Source of the DNA: Kitasatospora cinereorecta
GTDB taxonomy: Bacteria; Actinomycetota; Actinomycetes; Streptomycetales; Streptomycetaceae
Assembly (NCBI RefSeq): GCF_024172095.1
Contig: NZ_JAMZDX010000001.1
Span: 400,001 to 464,000, forward strand
Direction of reading: 5' to 3'
Length of the DNA stretch: 64,000 nucleotides
A program made the translations under genes and the position numbers. A model generated the notes under the pieces. That model ran no database searches. It saw only the letters and a list, made by a program, of their open reading frames with translations, and had not been told where the DNA came from. Shown piece by piece: positions 30,926-39,302 of the stretch. Position 1 is the first letter of the stretch, and the number at the start of each line of letters is the position of its first letter.

Positions 30926-32293
30926 ATGAGCACCACGGAGCGTCCTCGCATCCTGATCGTCGGCGGTGGTTACGTCGGCCTGTATGCCGCGATGCGCATC
31001 CTCAAGAAGATGCGCTACGGCGAAGCGACCGTCACGGTCGTCGACCCGCGGTCGTACATGACGTACCTGCCCTTCCTTCCCGAGGCGGCCGGCGGCAACG
31101 TCGCGCCTCGCAACCTCGTCGCGCCGCTGCGCAGCGCCCTCAAGAAGGCGGAGGTGCTCACCGGTGCGGTCACCGGTGTCGACCACGCCCGCAAGGTCGC
31201 CACCATCCAGCCCGCGGCCGGTGACTCCTACGAGCTGTCCTTCGACTACCTCGTCGTCGCGACCGGCTCGGTGTCCCGCACCTTCCCGATCCCCGGCTTG
31301 GCCGAGCACGGCATCGGCATGAAGACGGTCGAGGAGGCGATCACCCTCCGCAACCACGTCATGGCGCAGCTGGACAAGGCCGAGTCCACCACGGACGAGG
31401 CGATCCGCCGCAAGGCCCTGACCTTCGTGGTCATCGGTGGCGGCTTCGCCGGCATCGAGACCATCGCCGAGATCGAGGACATGGCGCGCGACGCCGCCAA
31501 GATCTACAAGACCGTCAGCCGCGACGACATGCGCTTCATCGTCGTCGAGGCCGCCAACCGCATCCTCCCCGAGATGGGCCCGGACCTCGGTCTGTGGACC
31601 AAGGAGAAGCTCGAGGAGCGGAACATCGAGATCTACATCGAGACCTCGATGGACTCCTGCGTCGACCAGCACGTGGTGCTGAAGAACGGCGTCGAGGTGG
31701 ACGCCTCCACCATCGTGTGGACCGCCGGCGTCAAGCCCAACCCGGTGCTGAACCACTTCGGCCTCCCGCTCGGCCCGCGCGGCCACGTCGACACCGCCGC
31801 GACCCTCCAGGTCCAGGGCTTCGACTACGTCTGGGCCGCCGGCGACAACGCCCAGGTGCCGGACCTCGCCGCCGGCGAGGGTGCCTGGTGCCCGCCGAAC
31901 GCCCAGCACGCGGTCCGTCAGGCCGCCGTCCTCGGCGACAACGTGGTCTCCGGCATGCGGGGCTTCCCGCAGAAGGAGTACAAGCACAAGAACCTCGGTG
32001 CCGTCGCCGGCCTCGGCCTGCACAAGGGTGTCGCGATCCTCTTCGGCAAGGTCAAGCTCAAGGGCCGCCTCGCCTGGTGGTTCCACCGCGGCTACCACGG
32101 CGCGATGGTCCCGACCATGAACCGCAAGGTCCGCGTTTTCACCGACTGGACCCTCGCGATGTTCCTCAAGCGCGAGACGGTCGGCCTCGGCGAGATGGAG
32201 AAGCCGTTCGCCGCGTTCCAGGAGGCTGCGGCGCCCGCGCCGAAGCCCGCCGCTGCCGCCGAGCCCGTCAAGGAGCTCGCGACCAGCAAGTAA
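30926..32293 (+). CDS. ndh: Type II NADH:quinone oxidoreductase
   Basis: A 455-residue non-proton-pumping dehydrogenase that oxidises NADH and reduces menaquinone at the membrane face. It contains the FAD dinucleotide loop ILIVGGGYVGLYAA, the NADH loop VVIGGGFAGIETIAE, the WTAGVKPNP segment and the FAD-binding YVWAAGDNAQVP. A hydrophobic C-terminal part (FHRGYHGAMVPTMNRKVRVFTDW) probably anchors it. ATG 30926 is chosen over GTG 30893, since the Rex-like site abuts the latter. The gene ends before a strong terminator and a dispersed palindrome. Confidence 0.94.
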   Translation: MSTTERPRILIVGGGYVGLYAAMRILKKMRYGEATVTVVDPRSYMTYLPFLPEAAGGNVAPRNLVAPLRSALKKAEVLTGAVTGVDHARKVATIQPAAGDSYELSFDYLVVATGSVSRTFPIPGLAEHGIGMKTVEEAITLRNHVMAQLDKAESTTDEAIRRKALTFVVIGGGFAGIETIAEIEDMARDAAKIYKTVSRDDMRFIVVEAANRILPEMGPDLGLWTKEKLEERNIEIYIETSMDSCVDQHVVLKNGVEVDASTIVWTAGVKPNPVLNHFGLPLGPRGHVDTAATLQVQGFDYVWAAGDNAQVPDLAAGEGAWCPPNAQHAVRQAAVLGDNVVSGMRGFPQKEYKHKNLGAVAGLGLHKGVAILFGKVKLKGRLAWWFHRGYHGAMVPTMNRKVRVFTDWTLAMFLKRETVGLGEMEKPFAAFQEAAAPAPKPAAAAEPVKELATSK

Positions 32294-32414
32294 GGCGACC
32301 AGACCCGACCATTCGGGTACGAGTCGGAGGCCCTCCGCCCGGCAGCGTTGCCGGACCACGACCTCCGTGGTGCTCAGCCGGCCGTGCGACCGGGCGGAGT
32401 ACAGCAGCAGTTGA

Positions 32415-32449
32415 GAAGGCCCCTGCCGAGATCCTCGGCGGGGGCCTTC
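32415..32449 (+). terminator. Hairpin terminator after ndh
   Basis: A 16-bp stem with one G-U pair (32415-32430 with 32434-32449) and a 3-base loop, about 120 bases after the ndh stop codon. Confidence 0.75.
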
Positions 32450-32472
32450 CGTTCTGGTGGGGCCAACCACTG

Positions 32473-32546
32473 GGGGCGCGAGGAACTGCGCGACCAGCCA
32501 TGCACTCGGGTGAGTGGTGGGCTGGCCGCGCAGTTCCTCGCGCCCC
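32473..32546. repeat. Dispersed palindromic element, copy 2
   Basis: Perfect 20-bp arms (32473-32492 and 32527-32546), extended inward by 7 more pairs after one mismatch, form a hairpin between the convergent ndh and ABC permease genes. The arm is the same as copy 1 except for one base. Confidence 0.8.
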
Positions 32547-32562
32547 TGTCGGTGAACCCGGA

Positions 32563-35118
32563 TCAGTCAGTTTTGATGGAGTCGAGGATGTCGAGGCGGG
32601 AGGCGCGGCGGGCGGGCCAGAGGGCGGCGATCATGCCGACCAGGCCGGCGAGCGCCAGGAACAGGAGCAGCTGGCCGTAGGGAATCACGGTGGTCAGTCC
32701 CTTCAGGTCGGGGGCGAGGGTGCGGTTGGCGGCCCAGGCGACGAAGCAGCCGAGGCCGACGCCGATCAGGGCGCCGAAGACGGAGATGACGACCGACTCC
32801 AGCCGGACCATCCGCTTGATGCCGCGGCGGTCGAGGCCGATCGCCCGCAGCATGCCGATCTCCCGCTTGCGCTCGAAGACGGACATCGCCAGCGTGTTGA
32901 TCACGCCGAGGACCGCGACCAGGACGGACATCGCCAGCAGTCCGTACATCAGGTTCAGCGCGAAGGTGATGATCCGGCTGAACTCGTCCTTCATGTCCTG
33001 CTTGCTCTTGACCTCGATCACCGGGTTGCTGCCGGTGGCGTCCTTGATGGCCTGCTTGAGGCCGGAGGTGGCGCCGTCGGTGCCCTTGACCAGGATCTCG
33101 CTGATGCTGCCGTCGGGCTCGTGCTTGGCGATGTCGGCGTTGGCCATCACCACGGGGGAGAGCATCTCGGAGCGCTGGAAGACGCCGCCGACGGTCAGGG
33201 AGCCGGTGGTCTCGTCGGGGTAGGTGACCTTGAGGGTCGAGCCGACGGAGAGGTGGGCGCTGGCGGCGAGTTCGTCGTTGACCAGGATCTGGCCCTGCTT
33301 CAGGGCCTGGGTGGAGCCGCCGTTCATGGTGACCGCGATCAGCTGGTCGAAGCTGGCGGCGTCGAAGCCCTGAATGGCGCGGGTCCTGCCGTCGAGGTCC
33401 CAGTACACGTTGGAGACGGCGCTGGCGGCGGTGACGCCGGGGGCCTTGGCGACCGCGGTGACGAGCTCGGGGGCGAGCTGGTCGCGGGTGGCCATGGCGA
33501 CGTCGTAGTCGGCGCGCATGGAGTTGGTGACGGCCTTGCCGACGGCGTCGTTGACCGAGGCGCCGAGCACGGTGAGTGCGGAGACCAGGGTCAGACCGAT
33601 GGTCAGGGCGGCGGCGGTGGCGGCGGTGCGGCGCGGGTTGCGGACGGCGTTCTGCCGGGCGAGCTTGCCGGGGGTGCCGAACAGCTTGCCGAGCACCGGG
33701 CCGACCAGGGCGATCACCGGGCGGGAGAGCAGCGGCAGCAGGATGAAGATGCCGATCATGGTGATCGGGGCGCCGGCCTCGATCATCTCCCGACCGGACT
33801 TGCCCGCGGCGGCGCCGCCCAGGATCAGGGCGATGCCGCCGCCGGTGATCAGCGAGCCGATGACGTTGCGGATCACCAGGCTCTTCTGGGTGGCGGGCTG
33901 GTCGCCGCTGCTCATCGCGGCGACCGGGGCGATCCGGGAGGCCCGGACGGCCGGGAGCACGGCGGAGAGCACGGTGACCAGGACGCCGACGGTCAGGCCG
34001 GTGACGACGGTGGCCGGGGCGAGCACCAGCGGGCCGGTCGGCATGCTGGGGTTGAGCGCGGCGATGACGGCCTGCATGCCGGCACCGATGCCGACACCGG
34101 CCAGCAGACCGGCCAGCGAGGCGGTCACGCCGATCACCAGGGCCTCGGCCAGCACGGACTTGGTGACCTGGGAACGGCCGGCGCCGACGGCGCGCAGCAG
34201 CGCCAGCTCCTTGGTGCGCTGGGCGATCAGCATGGTGAAGGTGTTGGCGATGATGAAGATGCCGACGAACAGCGAGATACCGGCGAAGACCAGCAGCATG
34301 GTCTTCATGCCGCTGGTCGAGTCGGCGATCATCCTGGTCTGCTCGTCCGTCAGCTGCTTGCCGGTCTCGGCGTCGAACTGGTTGCCGCCGGGCAGCTTCG
34401 GGGTGGCCTGGTTCAGCAGCTCGGTCTCGGAGGTGCCGGCCTTGGCGGTCAGCACGATCGAGCTGTACTGGCCAGGGGCGAGCAGCATCTTCTGCGCGCT
34501 GGCGGTGTCCAGCAGGGTGAGCGAGCTGCCGGAGGTGACCTCGGGGTCGTCGGTGGTGAAGACGCCGGTCAGCTTGGCGTCGACGGCCGGGCCGTTGCCG
34601 GCGATCCGGACGGTGTCGCCGACGTGGTACCCGCCCGTCTTCGCGGTCGCCTGGTCCAGCGCGATCTCACCGGCGGCCTTGGGGCCGCGGCCGTCGGCCA
34701 TCGGGTAGCGGGGGTCGACGCCGGAGGCGTCCGGCACGAAGTTGGTGCCGCGGGCGCTCCACGCCTGGCCGATCAGGTTGCCCTTGCGGTCGGCGACGCC
34801 GGTGAAGCCGGCGACCACACCGCGGGCCTTGGCGGTGCCGGGCAGCGCGGCCAGCTCCTTGACCGTGGCGTCGGTCAGCGTGCCGGGCGCCTTCTCGCTC
34901 TTCTCCCGGGCGCTGGCGTGGCTGCCTGCCGCGCGGTCGGTGATCTGTACCGAGACGTCGGTGTAGCTCTTGGAGTAGCTGTTCCGCATGGCCTGGCCGG
35001 CCGTGTCGGAGAAGACCATGGTGCCGGCCACGAAGGCGGTGCCCAGCATGACGGCGAGCGCCGTCATCAGCAGTCGGCCCTTGTGGGCCAGCACATTGCG
35101 CAGTGCGGTGCGATACAT
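32563..35118 (-). CDS. FtsX/MacB-type ABC transporter permease
   Basis: An 851-residue membrane protein with two FtsX/MacB permease repeats. The first begins LLMTALAVMLGTAFVAGTMVF, an extracellular domain follows, then membrane segments around LVFAGISLFVGIFIIANTF and VVTGLTVGVLVTVL; the second repeat follows NPRRTAATAAALTIGLTLVS and ends with VLGVINTLAMSVFERKREIG and ALAGLVGMIAALWPARRA. It works with the ATPase directly upstream (47 bases) to export or extract a substrate, possibly a lipid or lipopeptide. ATG 35118 has AGGAC about 8 bases upstream. Its neighbour is the bldA tRNA, as I recall from S. coelicolor. Confidence 0.93.
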   Translation of the reverse strand: MYRTALRNVLAHKGRLLMTALAVMLGTAFVAGTMVFSDTAGQAMRNSYSKSYTDVSVQITDRAAGSHASAREKSEKAPGTLTDATVKELAALPGTAKARGVVAGFTGVADRKGNLIGQAWSARGTNFVPDASGVDPRYPMADGRGPKAAGEIALDQATAKTGGYHVGDTVRIAGNGPAVDAKLTGVFTTDDPEVTSGSSLTLLDTASAQKMLLAPGQYSSIVLTAKAGTSETELLNQATPKLPGGNQFDAETGKQLTDEQTRMIADSTSGMKTMLLVFAGISLFVGIFIIANTFTMLIAQRTKELALLRAVGAGRSQVTKSVLAEALVIGVTASLAGLLAGVGIGAGMQAVIAALNPSMPTGPLVLAPATVVTGLTVGVLVTVLSAVLPAVRASRIAPVAAMSSGDQPATQKSLVIRNVIGSLITGGGIALILGGAAAGKSGREMIEAGAPITMIGIFILLPLLSRPVIALVGPVLGKLFGTPGKLARQNAVRNPRRTAATAAALTIGLTLVSALTVLGASVNDAVGKAVTNSMRADYDVAMATRDQLAPELVTAVAKAPGVTAASAVSNVYWDLDGRTRAIQGFDAASFDQLIAVTMNGGSTQALKQGQILVNDELAASAHLSVGSTLKVTYPDETTGSLTVGGVFQRSEMLSPVVMANADIAKHEPDGSISEILVKGTDGATSGLKQAIKDATGSNPVIEVKSKQDMKDEFSRIITFALNLMYGLLAMSVLVAVLGVINTLAMSVFERKREIGMLRAIGLDRRGIKRMVRLESVVISVFGALIGVGLGCFVAWAANRTLAPDLKGLTTVIPYGQLLLFLALAGLVGMIAALWPARRASRLDILDSIKTD

Positions 35119-35165
35119 GGGGTGTCCTGATGGGTCGTGACGGACGGGCTGCGGCTGGCGGGTCG

Positions 35166-35939
35166 TCAGCTCGTCCGGCCCTTGGCGTCGAAGCGGCGCA
35201 TCCGGTCGAGCACCGCGTCGGCGGTGGGGGCGGTCAGCTCGTCGACGATGCGGCCGTCGGCGAGGAACACCACCCGGTCCGCGTACGAGGCGGCGACCGG
35301 GTCGTGGGTGACCATCACGACGGTCTGGCCGAGCTCGCGCACCGAGTTGCGCAGGAAGGAGAGGATCTCGGCGCCGGAGCGGGAGTCCAGGTTTCCGGTC
35401 GGCTCGTCGGCGAAGATGATCTCCGGCTTGCTCGCCAGCGCGCGGGCGCAGGCGACCCGCTGCTGCTGGCCGCCGGAGAGTTGCGAGGGACGGTGGCTCA
35501 GGCGGCCGGACAGGCCGACGGTGTCGACCACCCGGTCCAGCCACGCCTGGTCGACCTTGCGGCCGGCGATGTCCATCGGCAGCGTGATGTTCTCCAGCGC
35601 GGTGAGGGTCGGCAGCAGGTTGAACGCCTGGAAGACGAAGCCGATCTTGTCCCGGCGGAGCTTGGTGAGCTGCTTGTCCTTGAGGCCGACCAGCTCGGTG
35701 TCGCCGATCATCGCGGACCCGGAGGAGACCGTGTCCAGCCCGGCCATGCAGTGCATCAGGGTCGACTTGCCCGAGCCGGAGGGGCCCATGATCGCGGTGA
35801 ACTCGCCCTGCGGGAACACCACGCTGACGTCGTCCAGGGCCACGACACGGGTCTCACCGTCTCCGTAGACCTTGTTGAGGCCGGTGGCGCGGGCGGCCGC
35901 CAGGCCGGTGGGTGCGGGCCATGCGGTCGTCGTGGTCAT
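35166..35939 (-). CDS. ABC transporter ATPase (MacB/LolD type)
   Basis: A 257-residue ATPase. Walker A GPSGSGKST, Q-loop FVFQAFNLLPTLTALEN, signature LSGGQQQRVACARAL, Walker B EIIFADEPTGNLDS and the switch histidine THDPVAA are all normal for the LolD/MacB family. It is the first gene of a two-gene operon with the permease downstream (35118-32563). The promoter lies within 35940-36282, shared with the divergent bldA region. Expression regulation is not evident. Confidence 0.95.
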   Translation of the reverse strand: MTTTTAWPAPTGLAAARATGLNKVYGDGETRVVALDDVSVVFPQGEFTAIMGPSGSGKSTLMHCMAGLDTVSSGSAMIGDTELVGLKDKQLTKLRRDKIGFVFQAFNLLPTLTALENITLPMDIAGRKVDQAWLDRVVDTVGLSGRLSHRPSQLSGGQQQRVACARALASKPEIIFADEPTGNLDSRSGAEILSFLRNSVRELGQTVVMVTHDPVAASYADRVVFLADGRIVDELTAPTADAVLDRMRRFDAKGRTS

Positions 35940-36282
35940 GGGACGTGCTCCTGTCGGGAAGGCGGTGATAAGTCTGGACGGCCGGTCGCACAGGCGCCGG
36001 CCGCTACTCCATCGTCCGCCACGTGATCATGGTTTTCCGTCGCTCCGGCGGACGGTTGGACCCACCGCCGCTGGACGTACACCGGGGGCGCCGTCTCCTC
36101 CTGCGGTATGACTCCACCCCTGAGGCCCGGCCCGCTGGCCGATTCCGGCCTCCGGCTGGCCGAATCGCGGACGGTTCGTCAGATCGCAAGGAAGCATGAC
36201 AACTTCCGCAGCCGGAAATATGCGAAACGGGCGGGGAGACGACTAGGCTCAGGGGTAGCCCGCAGGGGCGGGAGTTGGGTCC
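35940..36282. other. 343-bp gap between the ABC operon and bldA
   Basis: No gene. A TAGGCT -10 box (36244-36249) lies 34 bases upstream of the tRNA. A small inverted repeat with TTCCG/CGGAA arms (36204-36217) lies upstream of it. Apparent ORFs across this gap lack ribosome sites and are rejected. Confidence 0.5.
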
Positions 36283-36367
36283 GCCCGGGTGGTGGAATGC
36301 AGACACGGGCAGCTTAAAACTGCTTGGCCGCAAGGCCGTGCCGGTTCGAGTCCGGCTCCGGGCACCA
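36283..36367 (+). tRNA. bldA: tRNA-Leu (anticodon UAA), bldA
   Basis: An 85-base class II tRNA. The acceptor stem GCCCGGG pairs with TCCGGGC, a long variable arm (GGCCGCAAGGCC) is present, GTTCGAGTC is the T loop, and the 3' end encodes CCA. The anticodon loop CTTAAAA contains TAA at 36315-36317. In Streptomyces the tRNA for the rare UUA codon is bldA, needed for development and antibiotic production. I did not notice in-frame TTA codons in the genes of this window. Confidence 0.97.
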
Positions 36368-36410
36368 AGCTCCGTATCGCCTCTGGCCTGGGGATATGGC
36401 CTGTCCAGGG

Positions 36411-36454
36411 CGCGCGGTGTTCTCCTTGCGGGAACACGGTGGGAACACCGCGCG
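36411..36454 (+). terminator. 12-bp inverted repeat 44 bases after bldA
   Basis: Perfect 12-bp arms (36411-36422 and 36443-36454) enclose 20 bases. It probably ends the tRNA transcript, though the loop is long. The VanZ-like gene starts 52 bases later. Confidence 0.5.
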
Positions 36455-36505
36455 TGGTCCGCGACACAGGGCGGGCGTCCACCGCTGTACGAACAGGATC
36501 CTTTG

Positions 36506-37870
36506 GTGCTGGAAGCTGTCTTCCACGGGCACATGACCTTTGTCGTCACCGCGTCGGCCATCACCGCCGCCTCGGCCGTGGTCGCATTCCTGCTCGCGCG
36601 GGCAAGGTCCGACCGGCCGGCGCTGATCGCCGTCTGGGTCGCCTCGGCCGTCGGCGCGGTGTGCCTGACCATGTGGTCCACCGGCGGGACCGGCGGCGTC
36701 GGCCGCTGCGTGGTCAACCTCTCCCTGTTCGAGCCGTTTCACGAGGTGCAGGGTCGGCTGAACCTGGCGATGTTCGTCCCCCTCGGGTTTCTGGGCGCAC
36801 TGGTGACGCGGCGCATGGTGCCGGCGGCAGCGGCGGGCGTGATCCTTTCGGCAGGGATCGAGACGATCCAGGGCGCCTTTCCCGTTCTGGGGCGGGCCTG
36901 CGACACCAGTGACCTCGTCGCAAACTCCAGCGGTGCGGTGATCGGCGCGATCGCGGGGTGGCTGGTTGTCAGGATCGGATCCGGAAAGCGGCCGCCGATG
37001 GCGCTCGGAAGCAGGGTGACCGTGGTCGCACCGGTGGTTGTCGCCGTCCTTCTCGGCACGACCTGGGCCACGTCCATCGTGCCCACGACGGTCGCGGCGA
37101 CCAGCGCGATCGGTCCGGCCAGCCCGGGGCAGGAGGCTGCGGCGCGGGAAGCCGTCGCTCGCGCTTTCGGTGATTACTACCCCATCAAGAAGGTCCAGTT
37201 CACGTCGCTGGACGGCAGGATCGGCACGGTGACGGCCTTCCTCTCGGCAGGAATGCTGGACGTCAGCTGGCCCGACCGCACGAGCATCACCGCCGACCTG
37301 GTGGCGTCCGACAGCGGTCCGGAATCCGGCTACCCGGTGCAAGGGGTGGCCGGTCCCGCAGCGTCCGACCGCGACGCGGTCGACATCGCGACGGCCTACG
37401 CCCGGCAGCGGTTTCCCTCGGACCTGCCAGGCAGTCAGGTCACGGTCGAGCCGGTCGGGGACAACGCCTCCCTCGGATGGCTGGTGAGCCGGCGCCGGTA
37501 CCGCGACAACGTCCTCATGCCCATGCGCCTCGACGTCCAGGTCGACCGGGCGGGGCGAATCTCCCAGCTCTCGGCAGTCGACGTCGCAGATCCGGCCGAG
37601 CTGCCCACCGTCACCGTGTCGAAGGACATCGCGGGCAGGACCGCGTTGAACCTCGTGCCCTCGTGTCAGAAGGTCGAGGTCGGCGACCTCCTCGCGGTCC
37701 GCCACGAAGGCGCGTGGCGGACGGTCTGGCGGACCGTCGTCACCTGCGCGGACACGAGTGAAGTGATCAACGTCGACGCCCACTCGGGGACGGTCGAGTC
37801 ACGGCAGACGTTCCGCGCACCGCCGAACCGATCTCCCCGGCCTGCTGCGCCCGGCGGCGCCCAGCAGTGA
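36506..37870 (+). CDS. VanZ-like membrane protein with large extracellular domain
   Basis: A 454-residue protein. The N-terminal third carries membrane segments and VanZ marks (NLSLFEPFHEV, NLAMFVPLGFLGALV, GIETIQGAFPVLGRACDTSDLVANSSGAVIGAIAGW), and the rest is probably outside the membrane, with paired repeats resembling PepSY-type domains (AREAVARAFGDYYPIKKVQF and TAYARQRFPSDLPGSQV). VanZ itself affects teicoplanin resistance; the role here is unknown. GTG 36506 is chosen, with AGGA about 7 bases upstream; the longer ORF runs through bldA and is rejected. Codon use is slightly less G/C-biased than its neighbours, which could reflect later arrival. Confidence 0.75.
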   Translation: MLEAVFHGHMTFVVTASAITAASAVVAFLLARARSDRPALIAVWVASAVGAVCLTMWSTGGTGGVGRCVVNLSLFEPFHEVQGRLNLAMFVPLGFLGALVTRRMVPAAAAGVILSAGIETIQGAFPVLGRACDTSDLVANSSGAVIGAIAGWLVVRIGSGKRPPMALGSRVTVVAPVVVAVLLGTTWATSIVPTTVAATSAIGPASPGQEAAAREAVARAFGDYYPIKKVQFTSLDGRIGTVTAFLSAGMLDVSWPDRTSITADLVASDSGPESGYPVQGVAGPAASDRDAVDIATAYARQRFPSDLPGSQVTVEPVGDNASLGWLVSRRRYRDNVLMPMRLDVQVDRAGRISQLSAVDVADPAELPTVTVSKDIAGRTALNLVPSCQKVEVGDLLAVRHEGAWRTVWRTVVTCADTSEVINVDAHSGTVESRQTFRAPPNRSPRPAAPGGAQQ

Positions 37871-37986
37871 TCGTCTTCAGGCTGGCCATTGGCTGCGGAG
37901 ATCATCCTCGCGGCGTACGCGGATCCCTTTGCCAAACCATTACCCTGGTGCCGTGGGCGGCGTCGCGCCGCCCCGGAGGGAATGAG

Positions 37987-38841
37987 ATGAGAAGCAGCAA
38001 TCCGGTCTTCTCGCGGGAGGGGTCCTTCACCCGCGACTCGGGGTACGCGGGATTCGACGCCGGTCCCCGGAGTTCGGCCCACGCGGACAACCCGTACGCC
38101 CAGCAGGCCCCGTACGGCACCCAGCTGACCGACCAGCAGCTCGCCGAGATGTACGGCGCGCCCTCGGCCGGCCCGCTGCAGACCGGCCGGATGACCATGG
38201 ACGACGTGGTGGCCCGGACGGCGCTCACCCTGCTCACCCTGGTCGCCGCCGGCACCGTCGCCTGGTTCACCGTGCCGGTCGAGAGCTACAACGTGGCCGT
38301 CCTGGTCGCCCTCGCCGCGTTCGCCGTCGGCCTGGTGATCACGTTCAAGCGGAGCGTCAGCCCGCCGCTGATCCTGCTCTACGCCGGTCTCGAGGGCTTC
38401 TTCCTCGGCACCCTGTCCAAGGTCTTCGAGACCCTGTGGCCGGGCATCGTGATCCAGGCGGTGCTGGGCACCACGGCCGTCTTCGCGGCCACCCTGATCG
38501 CGTACAAGAGCGGCCGGATCCGGGTCACCCCCCGCTACGCGAAGATCGGCATCTCGATCGCGATCGGGTTCGTGATCCTGCTGCTGGTCAACTCGATCGC
38601 CTGGGCGTTCGGCGCCGATCTCGGCCTGCGCTCCGGCCCGCTGGGCATCCTGGTCGGCCTGCTCGGCATCGCCCTCGGCGCCTTCTTCCTCACCCTGGAC
38701 TTCAACGACATCGAGGGCGGCATCCGCGGCGGCGCCCCGCAGCAGGAGTCCTGGCGGGCCGCTTTCGGCCTGACGCTCTCGCTGGTGTGGATCTACCTGG
38801 AGATGCTCCGGCTGATCGCCATCCTGCGCGGCGACGACTGA
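37987..38841 (+). CDS. Bax inhibitor-1/YccA family membrane protein
   Basis: A 284-residue protein. The N-terminal 75 residues are polar and Tyr/Gln-rich; after them come about seven membrane segments (ALTLLTLVAAGTVAWFTV, VAVLVALAAFAVGLVITF, PLILLYAGLEGFFLGTLS, AVLGTTAVFAATLIAY, ISIAIGFVILLLVNSIAW, LGILVGLLGIALGAFFLTLD and SLVWIYLEMLRLIAIL). The FxxxxDF-type LTLDFNDIEGG region is the BI-1 end motif. Family members act as pH-sensitive calcium leak channels in some bacteria. ATG 37987 follows GGAGGG. A strong hairpin follows the stop. Confidence 0.93.
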   Translation: MRSSNPVFSREGSFTRDSGYAGFDAGPRSSAHADNPYAQQAPYGTQLTDQQLAEMYGAPSAGPLQTGRMTMDDVVARTALTLLTLVAAGTVAWFTVPVESYNVAVLVALAAFAVGLVITFKRSVSPPLILLYAGLEGFFLGTLSKVFETLWPGIVIQAVLGTTAVFAATLIAYKSGRIRVTPRYAKIGISIAIGFVILLLVNSIAWAFGADLGLRSGPLGILVGLLGIALGAFFLTLDFNDIEGGIRGGAPQQESWRAAFGLTLSLVWIYLEMLRLIAILRGDD

Positions 38842-38869
38842 CGCACGACCGCCCGCGCAGCAGCCGACG

Positions 38870-38893
38870 TAGCCCCCGGTCCGCCGGGGGCTA
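38870..38893. terminator. Hairpin terminator after the BI-1 gene
   Basis: A perfect 10-bp stem (38870-38879 with 38884-38893) and a 4-base loop. Its 3' arm overlaps by 2 bases with the TACGCT -10 box of the next gene. Confidence 0.75.
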
Positions 38894-38904
38894 CGCTCGC
38901 TTCC

Positions 38905-39228
38905 ATGCCTGATCAGACGCCGCTCACGGCCGCCGTCGACCGCCTGGCGGATCGTTTCCGCGCGATGCCGCAGTCCCGGCTGCAGGGCCCCGTGCCCGGC
39001 CACCCCTCCCGCGCCGCCGCCGGACTCGCGCTGGCCCGCCGCCTCGCCGCCACCGGCCTCGGGCTGGAGGGCGAGCCCGCCCGCGAGATCCCCGACGCCG
39101 GCGATTTCGCCGTCGGCGACCAGCTCGCCGTGGTCGGCCACGACCTCGCCGCCGCGGCGGTAGGCAATCCGGAGGTCCTGGCTGCGGCGCTCGCCGATGT
39201 GGAACGGGTCACCGAACTGGTCACGTGA
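38905..39228 (+). CDS. Small conserved hypothetical protein
   Basis: A 107-residue Ala-rich protein (PDQTPLTAAVDRLADRFRAMP, DFAVGDQLAVVGHDLAAAAV) without signal peptide or membrane segment. I do not recognise the family. It lies just 11 bases after a terminator hairpin, and TACGCT (38892-38897) ends 7 bases before ATG 38905, so it is predicted to be leaderless. Coding status is supported by strong third-position G/C through its length. Confidence 0.7.
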   Translation: MPDQTPLTAAVDRLADRFRAMPQSRLQGPVPGHPSRAAAGLALARRLAATGLGLEGEPAREIPDAGDFAVGDQLAVVGHDLAAAAVGNPEVLAAALADVERVTELVT

Positions 39229-39235
39229 ACTGAGT

Positions 39236-39295
39236 GCGCGACCGGCCACCGCTCTACGTGAGTGCATGGCCGGTCGCGCAGTTCCCCGCGCCCCT
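39236..39295. repeat. Dispersed palindromic element, copy 3 (left arm truncated)
   Basis: A 13-bp stem (39236-39248 with 39267-39279) is followed on the right by the outer arm sequence AGTTCCCCGCGCCCCT (39280-39295), matching copy 1. The left outer arm is missing. It lies between convergent genes. Confidence 0.7.
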
Positions 39296-39302
39296 GAAAG
39301 AG

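Noticed and set aside
36411..36454. Attachment site at the bldA 3' end
   Set aside because: The inverted repeat is better explained as a terminator; no direct duplication of the tRNA 3' end was noticed downstream.
36275..36505. A coding extension of the VanZ-like gene through bldA
   Set aside because: It overlaps the tRNA gene; the first good start with a ribosome site is GTG 36506.
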